10,767 nt of DNA, taken from contig CAUJEQ010000104.1 in NCBI GenBank assembly GCA_963169135.1, positions 1-10,767 on the forward strand, in the 5' to 3' direction. A program made the position numbers and the translations under genes. The stretch comes from Chloroflexota bacterium. GTDB taxonomy: Bacteria; Chloroflexota; Dehalococcoidia; Tepidiformales; Tepidiformaceae. Below the pieces are notes generated by a model that had not been told where the DNA came from, ran no database searches, and saw only the letters and a list, made by a program, of their open reading frames with translations. Of the stretch, positions 1-6,396 are shown one piece after another (the stretch's first letter is position 1; the number at the start of each line of letters is the position of its first letter).

Positions 1-93
1 CGGCTGACGAGCTTCGAAGACGGGATGCGCTACATGCGGGTGATCGACCGCGCGCACGAGAGCTGGCAGGCGGGGCAGAAGCTGGGGGTGTAG
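1..93 (+). CDS. C-terminal end of a probable Gfo/Idh/MocA-family oxidoreductase (5' truncated)
   Basis: An open frame enters at base 1 and ends at a TAG at 91-93, giving 30 residues that finish in ...HESWQAGQKLGV. The pattern (S-F-E-D-G, then a helix with R-V-I-D-x-A, then a short G-x-x-x-x-V end) is what I expect at the C-terminus of Gfo/Idh/MocA NAD(P)-dependent oxidoreductases, where an 'EDG' precedes the last helix. That is recognition of a short tail only; the Rossmann domain lies outside the window. It ends 7 bases before the stop codon of the convergent metallo-hydrolase gene, so there is no room for a separate terminator. Confidence 0.5.
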   Translation, partial: RLTSFEDGMRYMRVIDRAHESWQAGQKLGV

Positions 94-100
94 GGGGCTT

Positions 101-1039
101 CTACGCCAGGCAGCGGAGCGGCTGGTTGCCGTTGTAGATGAGCATCTCGGCGAAGAGCTGGCGGTAGTCGAGCGGGACGCCGAGCGGTTCGCCGCGCAGT
201 TCGGAGTAGACACGATGGAGGTTCGGGACCAGGCGTTCTTTGTCGTGCCAACCGGCGTACTTCCCGAGGTCGAGCGCTCCGGCCAGATCAAGCGGGGGCG
301 TGCCCTTTTTGAAGCCGGAGCGGGCGGACTGCTGCACCCAGAGCAGGTAGCTGCGCACTTCGGCGATGACCTCGGGCCCGCAGATCTCGCCGTGGCCGGG
401 GACGATCGTCTCGGCGCCGAGCGCTTCGATGCGGTCGAGCGCGGTCAGCCAGCCGGCGACCGAGCCTCCCAGCGCGAAGGGGGTGCCGCCGTTGAAGATG
501 ACGTCGCCGGAAAAGAGGAGCTTGCGTTCGGGGATCCAGGCGACGATGTCGTTCGTGGTGTGCGCGGGCCCGACGAAGATGAGCTCCACCTTCAGGTCGT
601 CCACGTAGACCGAGAGGCGGTCGTCGAAGGTGACGGTCGGTGGGGTGATGGGGCAGTCGCCAAAGTCGACCATGGGGAAGAGCGCGTAGGAGGCGTGGCC
701 ACCGGCGATGATCTCGCGGCGGCAGCGTTCGCTGGCGATGATGGCGCTGGCGGGCGCGAACATGAAGTTGCCGTGGGTATGGTCGCCGTGGCTGTGGGTG
801 TTGATGAGGGCGCTGATCGGGTGCTGGGTGACCTGGCGGACAGCGGCATGGAAGGCGCGGGCGCGCTTTTCGGTACCGGGAGTATCGATGACGGTGGCCG
901 AGCGGCTGCCAACGATGGCGCCGGCGTTGTTGAGGAACCAGCTGCCGTCCATCTGGATGTAAGCGAAAATGCCGGGGGAGACTTCCTCGACGCGTGGCGG
1001 GGGTATTTCGGCGTGGGCAGGGACGTCCTGGTTCGACAT
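101..1039 (-). CDS. MBL-fold metallo-hydrolase (zinc-dependent)
   Basis: This 312-aa protein belongs to the metallo-beta-lactamase superfamily of zinc hydrolases, probably cytoplasmic because no signal peptide is seen. The metal-binding motif THSHGDH spans residues 81-87 (His82, His84, Asp86, His87). Further ligands are His160 in GPAH, Asp179 in FSGD and His216 in VPGHG. The order and spacing fit the glyoxalase II/RNase Z-like branch, in which Asp179 bridges two metals. The C-terminal 90 residues form a helical extension; the substrate cannot be read from the sequence. I chose the ATG at 1039 because GGAG lies 8 bases upstream (1048-1051) and the conserved fold begins soon after. The frame stays open to 1222 upstream, but that stretch is Arg/Pro-rich, has no homology signal and would overlap the divergent gene. 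The gene is transcribed away from the 228-aa gene and converges on the oxidoreductase tail. Confidence 0.9.
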   Translation of the reverse strand: MSNQDVPAHAEIPPPRVEEVSPGIFAYIQMDGSWFLNNAGAIVGSRSATVIDTPGTEKRARAFHAAVRQVTQHPISALINTHSHGDHTHGNFMFAPASAIIASERCRREIIAGGHASYALFPMVDFGDCPITPPTVTFDDRLSVYVDDLKVELIFVGPAHTTNDIVAWIPERKLLFSGDVIFNGGTPFALGGSVAGWLTALDRIEALGAETIVPGHGEICGPEVIAEVRSYLLWVQQSARSGFKKGTPPLDLAGALDLGKYAGWHDKERLVPNLHRVYSELRGEPLGVPLDYRQLFAEMLIYNGNQPLRCLA

Positions 1040-1068
1040 GCGGCGCGCTCCGGGTTGGTGGTGCGGGG

Positions 1069-1074
1069 AGTGTA
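1069..1074 (-). promoter_or_regulatory. Candidate -10 box for the MBL-fold gene
   Basis: Read on the minus strand this is TACACT, which keeps the key T, A and final T of a sigma-70-type -10 element. It would give a leader of roughly 20 bases that just includes the GGAG ribosome site. No good -35 box is visible at 16-18 bases, so the call rests on position and one hexamer. Confidence 0.3.
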
Positions 1075-1118
1075 GGGCATGGGCGCGCAGGCGTGTGTCC
1101 CCTCCGCGAGCCTGCCCG

Positions 1119-1124
1119 TATAGT
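1119..1124 (+). promoter_or_regulatory. Candidate -10 box (TATAGT) giving a near-leaderless transcript
   Basis: TATAGT lies 10 bases before the ATG at 1135. A start site about 7 bases downstream of the hexamer would leave a leader of only about 3 bases. There is no SD sequence before this ATG, which agrees with leaderless initiation. No recognisable -35 hexamer is present. It sits in the 95-bp divergent gap, about 45 bases from the opposite-strand -10 candidate. Confidence 0.45.
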
Positions 1125-1134
1125 CGCGGCCACG

Positions 1135-1821
1135 ATGCGTGAGGCACTGAGGGCGGTTGCGGCCCGGCTGTTCCTTGGTCTCCTGCTCCGCCGCGAGCCA
1201 CCGTTCGCACTGGATGCGGCAAAGCGGGCAGCCTTCGAGTCGGCTGCTGCGGCAGTATTCGCGGGGGACGGCGGGACCCTTGCGCGGGACCTTCCGTACC
1301 CCAAGCACGAGTTCACTCGTTACCTGGTGGCGCATCACCCGGTGCTCCTGCATGGGACGCCGAGGGCAGACGTGGCGCGGCTCGAGCCCGCCGACCAGAC
1401 GCTCTTCGACGGATCGCGCGCCACCGCCGTGTTCGCCACGGACGACGGCATCTGGCCGATCTTCTTCGCGACCATCGACCGGGCGCGCTATGCGGGGCCG
1501 TACTCGCTCCGGAACGCCGCGATGGTGGTTGGGCGGGCGGCGAGGGAACGCCGGTACTACCTGTTCTCGATGAACCGCGAACTCCGCAACGCGGACGTAC
1601 GCTGCCCCGGCGAAGTGCTGGTCCTCCCGCGGGAGCCGTTCCGGCCGGCGAGTTCGGGGGCAGTGCGCTTCCCGGAGTGGGTGAGCGACGCCGCGGTCAC
1701 GCCGCTGGGGCGGCTGGAGGTGGGGCCGGAAGATTTTCCATTCCACGGGCAGATCTCGGCGCACCGGCTCGGGGAGTGGTTTCCACTGACGTGGTTGCTG
1801 TACCGGTGGCGCACGCGCTGA
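1135..1821 (+). CDS. Hypothetical protein with HGT motif, possible ADP-ribosyltransferase-like fold
   Basis: I do not recognise this 228-aa protein by name. It has no clear signal peptide; the N-terminus has a short hydrophobic run (RLFLGLLL, residues 11-18) in an amphipathic context, and the C-terminus ends in WFPLTWLLYRWRTR. What stands out is VLLHGTPRADVARLEP (residues 70-85), followed by VFATDD (99-104) with an aliphatic/aromatic stretch, then GEVLVLPREPF (159-169). A beta-strand ending in HG[ST], a following L-E-P, a [VY][FY]AT-D segment and a later Glu before an aliphatic strand is the general order of the H-x-E type ADP-ribosyltransferase fold; candidate catalytic residues are His73 and Glu160. 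This is motif inference only. The ATG at 1135 follows a TATAGT box and lacks an SD; starts further upstream would run through the divergent promoter region. It lies 90 bases upstream of the baeRF gene in the same direction. Confidence 0.7.
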   Translation: MREALRAVAARLFLGLLLRREPPFALDAAKRAAFESAAAAVFAGDGGTLARDLPYPKHEFTRYLVAHHPVLLHGTPRADVARLEPADQTLFDGSRATAVFATDDGIWPIFFATIDRARYAGPYSLRNAAMVVGRAARERRYYLFSMNRELRNADVRCPGEVLVLPREPFRPASSGAVRFPEWVSDAAVTPLGRLEVGPEDFPFHGQISAHRLGEWFPLTWLLYRWRTR

Positions 1822-1886
1822 AGCTTTCGCCGTTCGGCCGCCTTGCAGTGGCCTATCAGATCGCTCACAGCGGCTGCCAGCGCGGG

Positions 1887-1892
1887 TAGAGT
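1887..1892 (+). promoter_or_regulatory. Candidate -10 box (TAGAGT) for the baeRF-like gene
   Basis: TAGAGT lies 19 bases before the ATG at 1912, leaving a leader of about 12 bases that contains the GGAGG ribosome site at 1902-1906. The -35 region is unconvincing. Read-through from the upstream gene across the 90-base gap remains possible. Confidence 0.3.
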
Positions 1893-1911
1893 GGAAAGTC
1901 CGGAGGTTGGA

Positions 1912-2988
1912 ATGACGACTGAACCGCGTGAATTGATGCGCCGACTGGCGAACTGGGAAGCTCCCGAAGGTACGGGTGTGCTGAGCGTGTACCTGGAGAT
2001 GCGCCCGGCGGCACCCGGCAGTGGCGACCGCCCCGAGATGCGCACGGGGGACGTAGTGTTGAAGGACCGCCTGCACCAGATCGAAAAGTCCCTGCTGCCG
2101 CGCGGCCCAGGGCTCGACTCGTTTCGCATCGACAGGCCGCGGATCGAATCCGAACTGGCCGGTGACGTTTCGGGCGTTGCCGGGCTGGCGATCTTCGCCT
2201 GTTCGGCGGGCAACCTGTTCGAGGTCGTGCGCTCCGGGACCCCGTTCAAGAACCGGGTGATCTACGGGCGGCGGCCGGCGCTGTTCCAGCTTGCGCGGCT
2301 GGTCGATGAGTTCGAACCGGCCGTGGTGGCGGTGGCCGACACGAATACGCTTCGGCTATTCGCCGTCCAGTTCGGAGGGATCGAGGAAGCCGGCGGCCGG
2401 GACGAAGACAGCATTCACTTCCAGAAGCGCTCGACCGGCGGCTGGAGCCAGGCGCGCTACCAGCGGCACATCGAGAAGCACCGCGAGGACTTCGCACGCG
2501 AGGCGGCGGAGGTCATCCGCGATCTGATGAACCAGGAGGGCGCCACGCGCCTGGTGCTCGCGGGAGACGAAGTGGTTATCCCACTGTTGCAGGCAGCCCT
2601 GCCGCGCGACCTGCTGGACCGGCTGGCGGGTGATGCGCTCCGCATCCACATCCGCGCGAGCAAGACGGAAGTGGCCGCGGAAGTCGCAGAGGTCCTGGCC
2701 GCCGCGGAAGAGCGCGATTCGCTGGCAGTCGCCGACGCCCTGGTGGGCGAAGTGCTCTCGGATGACCTGGGTGTGGCCGGGATCGCTGATAGCCGGCAGG
2801 CGCTGACGGCAGGCGCGGGGGACGTGCTGGTGATCGCGGACGGTTTCGAGCCGGCGGAGGTGCGGAACGAGCTGACCCGGCTGGCCGTCCAGACCGGAGC
2901 GCAGGTGGAGGTCGTTCCGGGCCACGAGGGGCTGGAGTCGCTCGGTGGGGTAGGCGTGCTCCTGCGCTACCGTGCCTGGGGGAGCTGA
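1912..2988 (+). CDS. baeRF/VLRF1-like protein (bacterial eRF1-family, release-factor-like)
   Basis: This 358-aa protein looks like a bacterial archaeo-eukaryotic-release-factor (baeRF) family member, close to the baeRF10/VLRF1 type related to eRF1 and Vms1. Residues 1-120 form an N-terminal alpha/beta domain. Residues 121-250 form an RNase H-like domain with GGWSQARYQRHIEKH at 176-190. The loop Gly176-Gly177-x-x-Gln180 is placed like the catalytic GGQ-type loop of eRF1 and the Gln loop of Vms1, which release peptides from peptidyl-tRNA. Residues 255-358 resemble the eRF1 C-terminal (L7Ae-like) domain, with GDVLVIADG and VEVVPGHEGLESLGGVGVLLRY. The family is proposed to act in ribosome rescue or translation quality control; activity here is inferred. 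The ATG at 1912 has GGAGG 5 bases upstream. The 3' end overlaps the convergent PPK2 gene by 22 bp. Confidence 0.8.
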   Translation: MTTEPRELMRRLANWEAPEGTGVLSVYLEMRPAAPGSGDRPEMRTGDVVLKDRLHQIEKSLLPRGPGLDSFRIDRPRIESELAGDVSGVAGLAIFACSAGNLFEVVRSGTPFKNRVIYGRRPALFQLARLVDEFEPAVVAVADTNTLRLFAVQFGGIEEAGGRDEDSIHFQKRSTGGWSQARYQRHIEKHREDFAREAAEVIRDLMNQEGATRLVLAGDEVVIPLLQAALPRDLLDRLAGDALRIHIRASKTEVAAEVAEVLAAAEERDSLAVADALVGEVLSDDLGVAGIADSRQALTAGAGDVLVIADGFEPAEVRNELTRLAVQTGAQVEVVPGHEGLESLGGVGVLLRYRAWGS

Positions 2989-4511
2989 ACGGGCGGAACG
3001 ATGCCGGCGTCCTGGCCCTTACCGAGAGCCCGCTCGAGCTGGTCGCAGATGGTCTCGATCGCTTTCACGCGGGCGTAGTGCTTGTCTTCCGAGGGGATGA
3101 TGAACCATGGGGCCGCGGGCGCGCGGTCGGTGTGGGCGAGCATGTCATTGACGGCGGCGTAGTAGGCGTCCCACTGGGCGCGGTTTCGCCAGTCCTCTTC
3201 GGTGATCTTGTGCGCTTTGTAGCTGGTGTTCTGGCGGTCTTCGAAGCGCCGCAGCTGTTCTTCGGGGCTCAGGTGCAGCCAGAACTTGGAGATGACTACG
3301 CCATCCGAGGCAAGGTTCAACTCGAAGTCATTGATCTCCTGGTAGGCACGCCGCCACTCCCGGTCGGTGGCGAAGCCCTCGACCCGTTCGACGAGCACGC
3401 GGCCGTACCACGACCGGTCGAAGATGGTGGTGTGGCCCGCCCGGGGGACGTGGCGCCAGAAGCGCCAGAGGTAGTGGTACTGCAGTTCATCCTCCGATGG
3501 CGCACCTACCGGGATGACGCGGACGGAGCGGGCATCCATCGCCTCGACAATCCGCCGGATGGTGCTCCCCTTGCCGGCAGCGTCCCATCCTTCGAACGCG
3601 ACCACTGTGGGGATGCCGCGCAGGAACGCGGCGGTCGATAGCTCCCGCAGCCGCGCCTGTCCGAGGGTAAGCCGTTGCACGTATTCCGGGCCTTCCAGCT
3701 TCCGGGTGAGGTCGACCGCACCCAGGTGGTCGTCAGCCTGGGGAAGCTCGACAGGGTCTGGCGGCGAATGCTGCGCAGTGCCATTGAACCGGGTGCTGAC
3801 CATGTCGGCCAGGAGCCTGCCGGTGGTGTAGTGGCGATAGCGGTCATCGCGGCCATCGACGATCGTCCACGGGGCCACCGGAGAATCGGTGTGCACCATG
3901 ATGTCCCTGATGATTCGGGGGTAGCGGTCGTAGAGGTCGAGGCGCTTCCAGTCATCGTCGTTCACCTTCCAGCTGCGCTGGCGGTCGCGGGAGAGTGCCT
4001 TGAGACGGGCTTTCTGCGCCCGCCGGTCGAGGCCCATCCAGAACTTGAAGATGAGCACACCCGATTCGGCGAGCATCCGTTCGAAGAAAGCGATCCGTTC
4101 GAGCGCGACCAGGAATCCCTTGCGGGAGATCTGGCGTTCGAGGCGATGCTGGACGAGCGGCGTGTACCACGAGCCGCAAAAGAGCCCGATGCGCCCCTGG
4201 CGGGGAAGCGCATCCCAGTAGGGCGCGAACCGCGGGCGGGCCGGGTCGGCCCGGAAACTGCCTCCGAAGGCATTGACATCGGTACCACGGGGATCGAGCC
4301 AGCCATTGAGGGCGTTCACGGTGTCGGACTTCACGGCATCCGCTCCGCCGATGACCACCACCACGGGCTTCCCGGCCTCGCGGAGCACCCGTTGCAGATC
4401 GAGCAAGTCGATGCGCAACTGCGGGACGAGCGCATCGAACTCCTTCCGCGACATCACAGGTTCGGGGGCGCGCTCCTCGCGCTGGGGCTTCACGTTGCCG
4501 CGCTTGTTCAC
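2967..4511 (-). CDS. Two-domain polyphosphate kinase 2 (class II-like, polyphosphate:AMP phosphotransferase type)
   Basis: This 514-aa protein carries two tandem PPK2 domains, the layout of class II PPK2/PAP enzymes, which phosphorylate AMP to ADP with polyphosphate. The C-terminal domain (about 285-495) is intact: Walker A GWDAAGKGST at 308-317, DRSWYGRVLVERVEG at 365-379, the lid FEDRQNTSYKAHKITEEDW at 423-441. The N-terminal domain (about 25-245) repeats the order, but its P-loop is GGADAVKSDT (55-64), keeping the Lys and losing the flanking glycines and Asp, and its DRSWY counterpart is CGSWY (112-116), so it is probably non-catalytic. I chose the GTG at 4511 because GGAGG (minus strand, 4517-4521) lies 5 bases before it. 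ATGs at 4538 and 4454 are alternatives; the N-terminal 20 residues are charged and unconserved in any case. The open frame extends to 5090, but that part is antisense to the next gene. Confidence 0.9.
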   Translation of the reverse strand: MNKRGNVKPQREERAPEPVMSRKEFDALVPQLRIDLLDLQRVLREAGKPVVVVIGGADAVKSDTVNALNGWLDPRGTDVNAFGGSFRADPARPRFAPYWDALPRQGRIGLFCGSWYTPLVQHRLERQISRKGFLVALERIAFFERMLAESGVLIFKFWMGLDRRAQKARLKALSRDRQRSWKVNDDDWKRLDLYDRYPRIIRDIMVHTDSPVAPWTIVDGRDDRYRHYTTGRLLADMVSTRFNGTAQHSPPDPVELPQADDHLGAVDLTRKLEGPEYVQRLTLGQARLRELSTAAFLRGIPTVVAFEGWDAAGKGSTIRRIVEAMDARSVRVIPVGAPSEDELQYHYLWRFWRHVPRAGHTTIFDRSWYGRVLVERVEGFATDREWRRAYQEINDFELNLASDGVVISKFWLHLSPEEQLRRFEDRQNTSYKAHKITEEDWRNRAQWDAYYAAVNDMLAHTDRAPAAPWFIIPSEDKHYARVKAIETICDQLERALGKGQDAGIVPPVQLPQAR

Positions 4512-4516
4512 GCCCG

Positions 4517-4521
4517 CCTCC
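4517..4521 (-). promoter_or_regulatory. Ribosome binding site deciding the PPK2 GTG start
   Basis: On the minus strand GGAGG is followed by five bases and then GTG at 4511. Neither in-frame ATG alternative (4538 or 4454) has an SD at normal spacing, so this site favours the GTG. Confidence 0.55.
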
Positions 4522-4634
4522 CTGGCTGGATCCGGCATCGCGCCGCGCCGGTCACCACCAGTGTGACAGGCTGAGGCGGGCGATGTCCTTCGGAGAATCC
4601 CGGCATGTGACCAGGTGCGCGGTGGGCGATCTAG

Positions 4635-4650
4635 CGCCAGTATGGTGGCG
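4635..4650 (+). repeat. Inverted repeat CGCCA-N6-TGGCG over a start codon
   Basis: Perfect 5-bp arms separated by six bases span a TATGGT (4641-4646), a possible -10 element, and touch the GTG start at 4650. It could be an operator or chance in GC-rich DNA. If TATGGT really were the -10 box, transcription would begin inside the annotated gene and the true start would be the ATG at 4686. Confidence 0.3.
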
Positions 4651-5345
4651 TGCGGGTATTTCTGATCATCCTCGGTGCGCTTTCGATGCTGCTGGGCTTC
4701 GGCTGCGCGGTCAGCGGCTTCGGCACTTTCCGGGTGGTCGATTCCGACGGCTACATCAGCAGCGGGCCTGGCGAACTGACGACGACGACGTCGGCCATCG
4801 TGGCGCAGACGAGCGAAATCGAAGACCGGAGCGGGGACCCCGGCTTCCGCGAGGGCAAGGTCCGCGTGCGCATCCGGGCGGCCCGGTCCGACGGGGGCGA
4901 GGTATTCATCGGCATTGCCAGTGCCGAGGCAGTCGAAGCGTACCTGCGCGGCAGCCCGTACGAGGTGGTTCGCGAGATCGAATTTGACCCGCTGGCGTAC
5001 GAGGGCGACATCGTCCCGGGGGGAGGCGTCCCCGGGCGCCCCGCGGAATCGGCGGACTGGGTAGCGAGCGCATCGGGACGGGGCGAGCAAGAGCTGGACT
5101 GGCGGGTACGGTCGGGCTCACACGCCTTCGTCATCATGAACGCAGGCGGCTCGGCGGGGGTCACCGTGGAGGCGGACCTGGCGGTGAAGCTGCCTTACGT
5201 CCGCGGTTTTGGAGTGGCGCTGATGGCCTCCGGGGTTGTGCTGCTCACGGCAGGATTGCTGCTGATTGTGCTCCCGCTCCGGAATGCGCGGCGGCAGGGC
5301 GTGGCCCCGGATACCGGCGCGCCGGACGACGCAGCCGGACCGTAA
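4650..5345 (+). CDS. Hypothetical membrane protein with N- and C-terminal TM segments
   Basis: I do not recognise this 231-aa protein. It opens with a hydrophobic segment (VFLIILGALSMLLGFGCAV, residues 3-21), either an uncleaved anchor or a signal peptide; LGFGC is a poor lipobox because Phe sits before the last Gly. A mostly beta-type domain follows (about 25-185), acidic and Gly-rich, with the pattern expected of an extracytoplasmic sandwich domain. A second TM segment (FGVALMASGVVLLTAGLLLIVL, about 190-211) precedes a positively charged RNARR stop-transfer and a short acidic tail. The topology is therefore a double-anchored extracytoplasmic domain. The start is uncertain: GTG 4650 lacks an SD, and ATG 4686 is an in-frame alternative that would shorten the first hydrophobic segment. 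It lies 56 bases upstream of the SGNH hydrolase gene in the same direction, and the two may be co-transcribed. Confidence 0.65.
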   Translation: MRVFLIILGALSMLLGFGCAVSGFGTFRVVDSDGYISSGPGELTTTTSAIVAQTSEIEDRSGDPGFREGKVRVRIRAARSDGGEVFIGIASAEAVEAYLRGSPYEVVREIEFDPLAYEGDIVPGGGVPGRPAESADWVASASGRGEQELDWRVRSGSHAFVIMNAGGSAGVTVEADLAVKLPYVRGFGVALMASGVVLLTAGLLLIVLPLRNARRQGVAPDTGAPDDAAGP

Positions 5346-5386
5346 AGGCGGAGCGGGAACTTCACAATTCGCGGTCATGTTTGTCC

Positions 5387-5392
5387 TACCAT
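5387..5392 (+). promoter_or_regulatory. Candidate -10 box (TACCAT) close to the SGNH hydrolase start
   Basis: TACCAT ends 9 bases before the GTG at 5402, the same geometry as TATAGT before the ATG at 1135. It would make a leader of about 2 bases. TTCACA at 5361-5366 resembles a -35 box but the 20-base spacer is long. It sits in the 56-base gap after the upstream gene. Confidence 0.3.
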
Positions 5393-5401
5393 TGAGATGC
5401 C

Positions 5402-6376
5402 GTGGACGAGATCGACTTCACGCGGGCGGCGGAACCAGAGCCGGGTCGAGAACCGGCACTGTCTCGCCTCGCGTTGCCGGCGATGCTGGCCGTGGCCGCA
5501 GTGGTTGCAGGCAGCGCGCTTGCCCTCTGGACGCAGGATGGTCAAACAGGCGAAGCGCTCGCGCGGGTGGAGTTCGTACCCGCGCGGACGCCCGAGGTGC
5601 TACTGGTTGCGCTCCCGGCCTCGCCGGCACCCGGGCCGCTGGGCCCCACGCCGACGAGCGAGCGTGAACCCGAGGCGGCGGCGCCTCCCGGGGAAGCCCC
5701 GGGGGCTGCGGAGGCACCAGTCGCGCCAACGCCTCAGCCATTGGAAGACCCCGCACCGGCTGTGCCCGGCGCGCTCGCGGGCATCACCGCCTGGTCGAAC
5801 GGGGATTCGACCTCGTACTACATGTCGGCCGCATTCCTCGCGATGGTGGAGCGAGCCGGAGGGACGGCAGCGATCGCGCCGTCGTACGTGGTCTCCTCCG
5901 GGCTACTGAACCCGAACCTGCACGACTGGCCGGCCAATTTGGTATCGGAGATGGCGCTCCACAACCCGGAGGTGGTGGTGTTCATGCTGGGGGCGAACGA
6001 CGCGAACGGGGCGGCCGCCAATCCGGAGGCCTACCGCGCGAGGGTTGGCGCGGTGATGGATCAACTGAACACCCCGGGCCGGAGAGTCGCCTGGGTGGGA
6101 CAACCGATCATGGGCCGCGACGACCTCGCGGTTTCGGTACCGGTGGTGAACCGGATCTTTGAGGAAGAGGCAGCGATCCGGCCGTGGGTGACCTACGTGG
6201 ACGCCTACGGGCTGACCACGGACGCGTCGGGCAGCTATGCCACGCATCTGCCGGGGCCGGATGGCGAACCCCAGCTGATGCGGGCGGATGACGGTGTGCA
6301 CCTGACACCCGCGGCGGGCGAGCGGTTAGCGCGGGCGGTCTTCATGGCGCTGTTCCCGGATGTGCCGGTCCCGTAG
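5402..6376 (+). CDS. Membrane-anchored SGNH/GDSL hydrolase (DUF459-like)
   Basis: This 324-aa protein has a short acidic cytoplasmic tail (1-20), a TM segment (LALPAMLAVAAVVAGSALALW, 23-43), a Pro/Ala/Glu-rich linker (about 60-122) and a C-terminal SGNH domain (127-324). The four SGNH blocks are visible: GDS at 134-136 with nucleophile Ser136, Gly167 in the SSGLLNP segment, GAND at 197-200 with Asn199, and DGVH at 297-300 giving Asp297 and His300. The spacing resembles the DUF459 type of SGNH proteins, often found near envelope polysaccharide genes. The reaction is probably ester hydrolysis or acyl transfer on an extracytoplasmic glycan or lipid; the substrate is unknown. The GTG start lacks an SD and sits just after a possible -10 box. 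Its stop is 12 bases from the stop of the convergent transglycosylase-like gene. Confidence 0.85.
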   Translation: MDEIDFTRAAEPEPGREPALSRLALPAMLAVAAVVAGSALALWTQDGQTGEALARVEFVPARTPEVLLVALPASPAPGPLGPTPTSEREPEAAAPPGEAPGAAEAPVAPTPQPLEDPAPAVPGALAGITAWSNGDSTSYYMSAAFLAMVERAGGTAAIAPSYVVSSGLLNPNLHDWPANLVSEMALHNPEVVVFMLGANDANGAAANPEAYRARVGAVMDQLNTPGRRVAWVGQPIMGRDDLAVSVPVVNRIFEEEAAIRPWVTYVDAYGLTTDASGSYATHLPGPDGEPQLMRADDGVHLTPAAGERLARAVFMALFPDVPVP

Positions 6377-6396
6377 GCGGCGCCGCGTTTACGGGA
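6369..6396. terminator. Inverted repeat between two convergent stops, candidate bidirectional terminator
   Basis: Outer arms TCCCGTA (6369-6375) and TACGGGA (6390-6396) are perfectly complementary. Inside them lies the 10-bp palindrome GCGGCGCCGC (6377-6386), which fills most of the 12-base gap between the two stop codons. The folded form would have 7 outer pairs, a small internal loop and 3 inner pairs. There is no U-tract on either strand, so termination is inferred from position and symmetry. Confidence 0.4.

Noticed and set aside
215..1075. A 286-codon plus-strand frame antisense to the MBL gene
   Set aside because: It is a Gly/Asp/Val-rich shadow of the MBL reading frame, with no motif of its own; the zinc motifs lie on the other strand.
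1040..1222. Upstream extension of the MBL-fold gene
   Set aside because: The extra 61 residues are low-complexity and cross the divergent gene's start; the ATG at 1039 has a well-spaced GGAG.
592..2076. A 494-codon open frame on the minus strand across the ART-like and MBL genes
   Set aside because: It is antisense to two genes with recognisable motifs or starts, is rich in Arg and Pro, and has no family signature. High GC keeps the opposite strand free of stops.
2356..2925. A 189-codon minus-strand frame inside the baeRF-like gene
   Set aside because: It lies wholly antisense to a gene with clear family motifs and has no recognisable content.
4551..4612. GTCAC-N7-GTGAC and a further TGTGAC, considered as CRP/FNR-type sites
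   Set aside because: The half-sites point outward, opposite to TGTGA-N6-TCACA, and the spacing does not fit. Short GTGAC words are common in GC-rich DNA.
4539..5090. Upstream extension of PPK2
   Set aside because: It would be antisense to the membrane protein gene and encodes no PPK2-like sequence.
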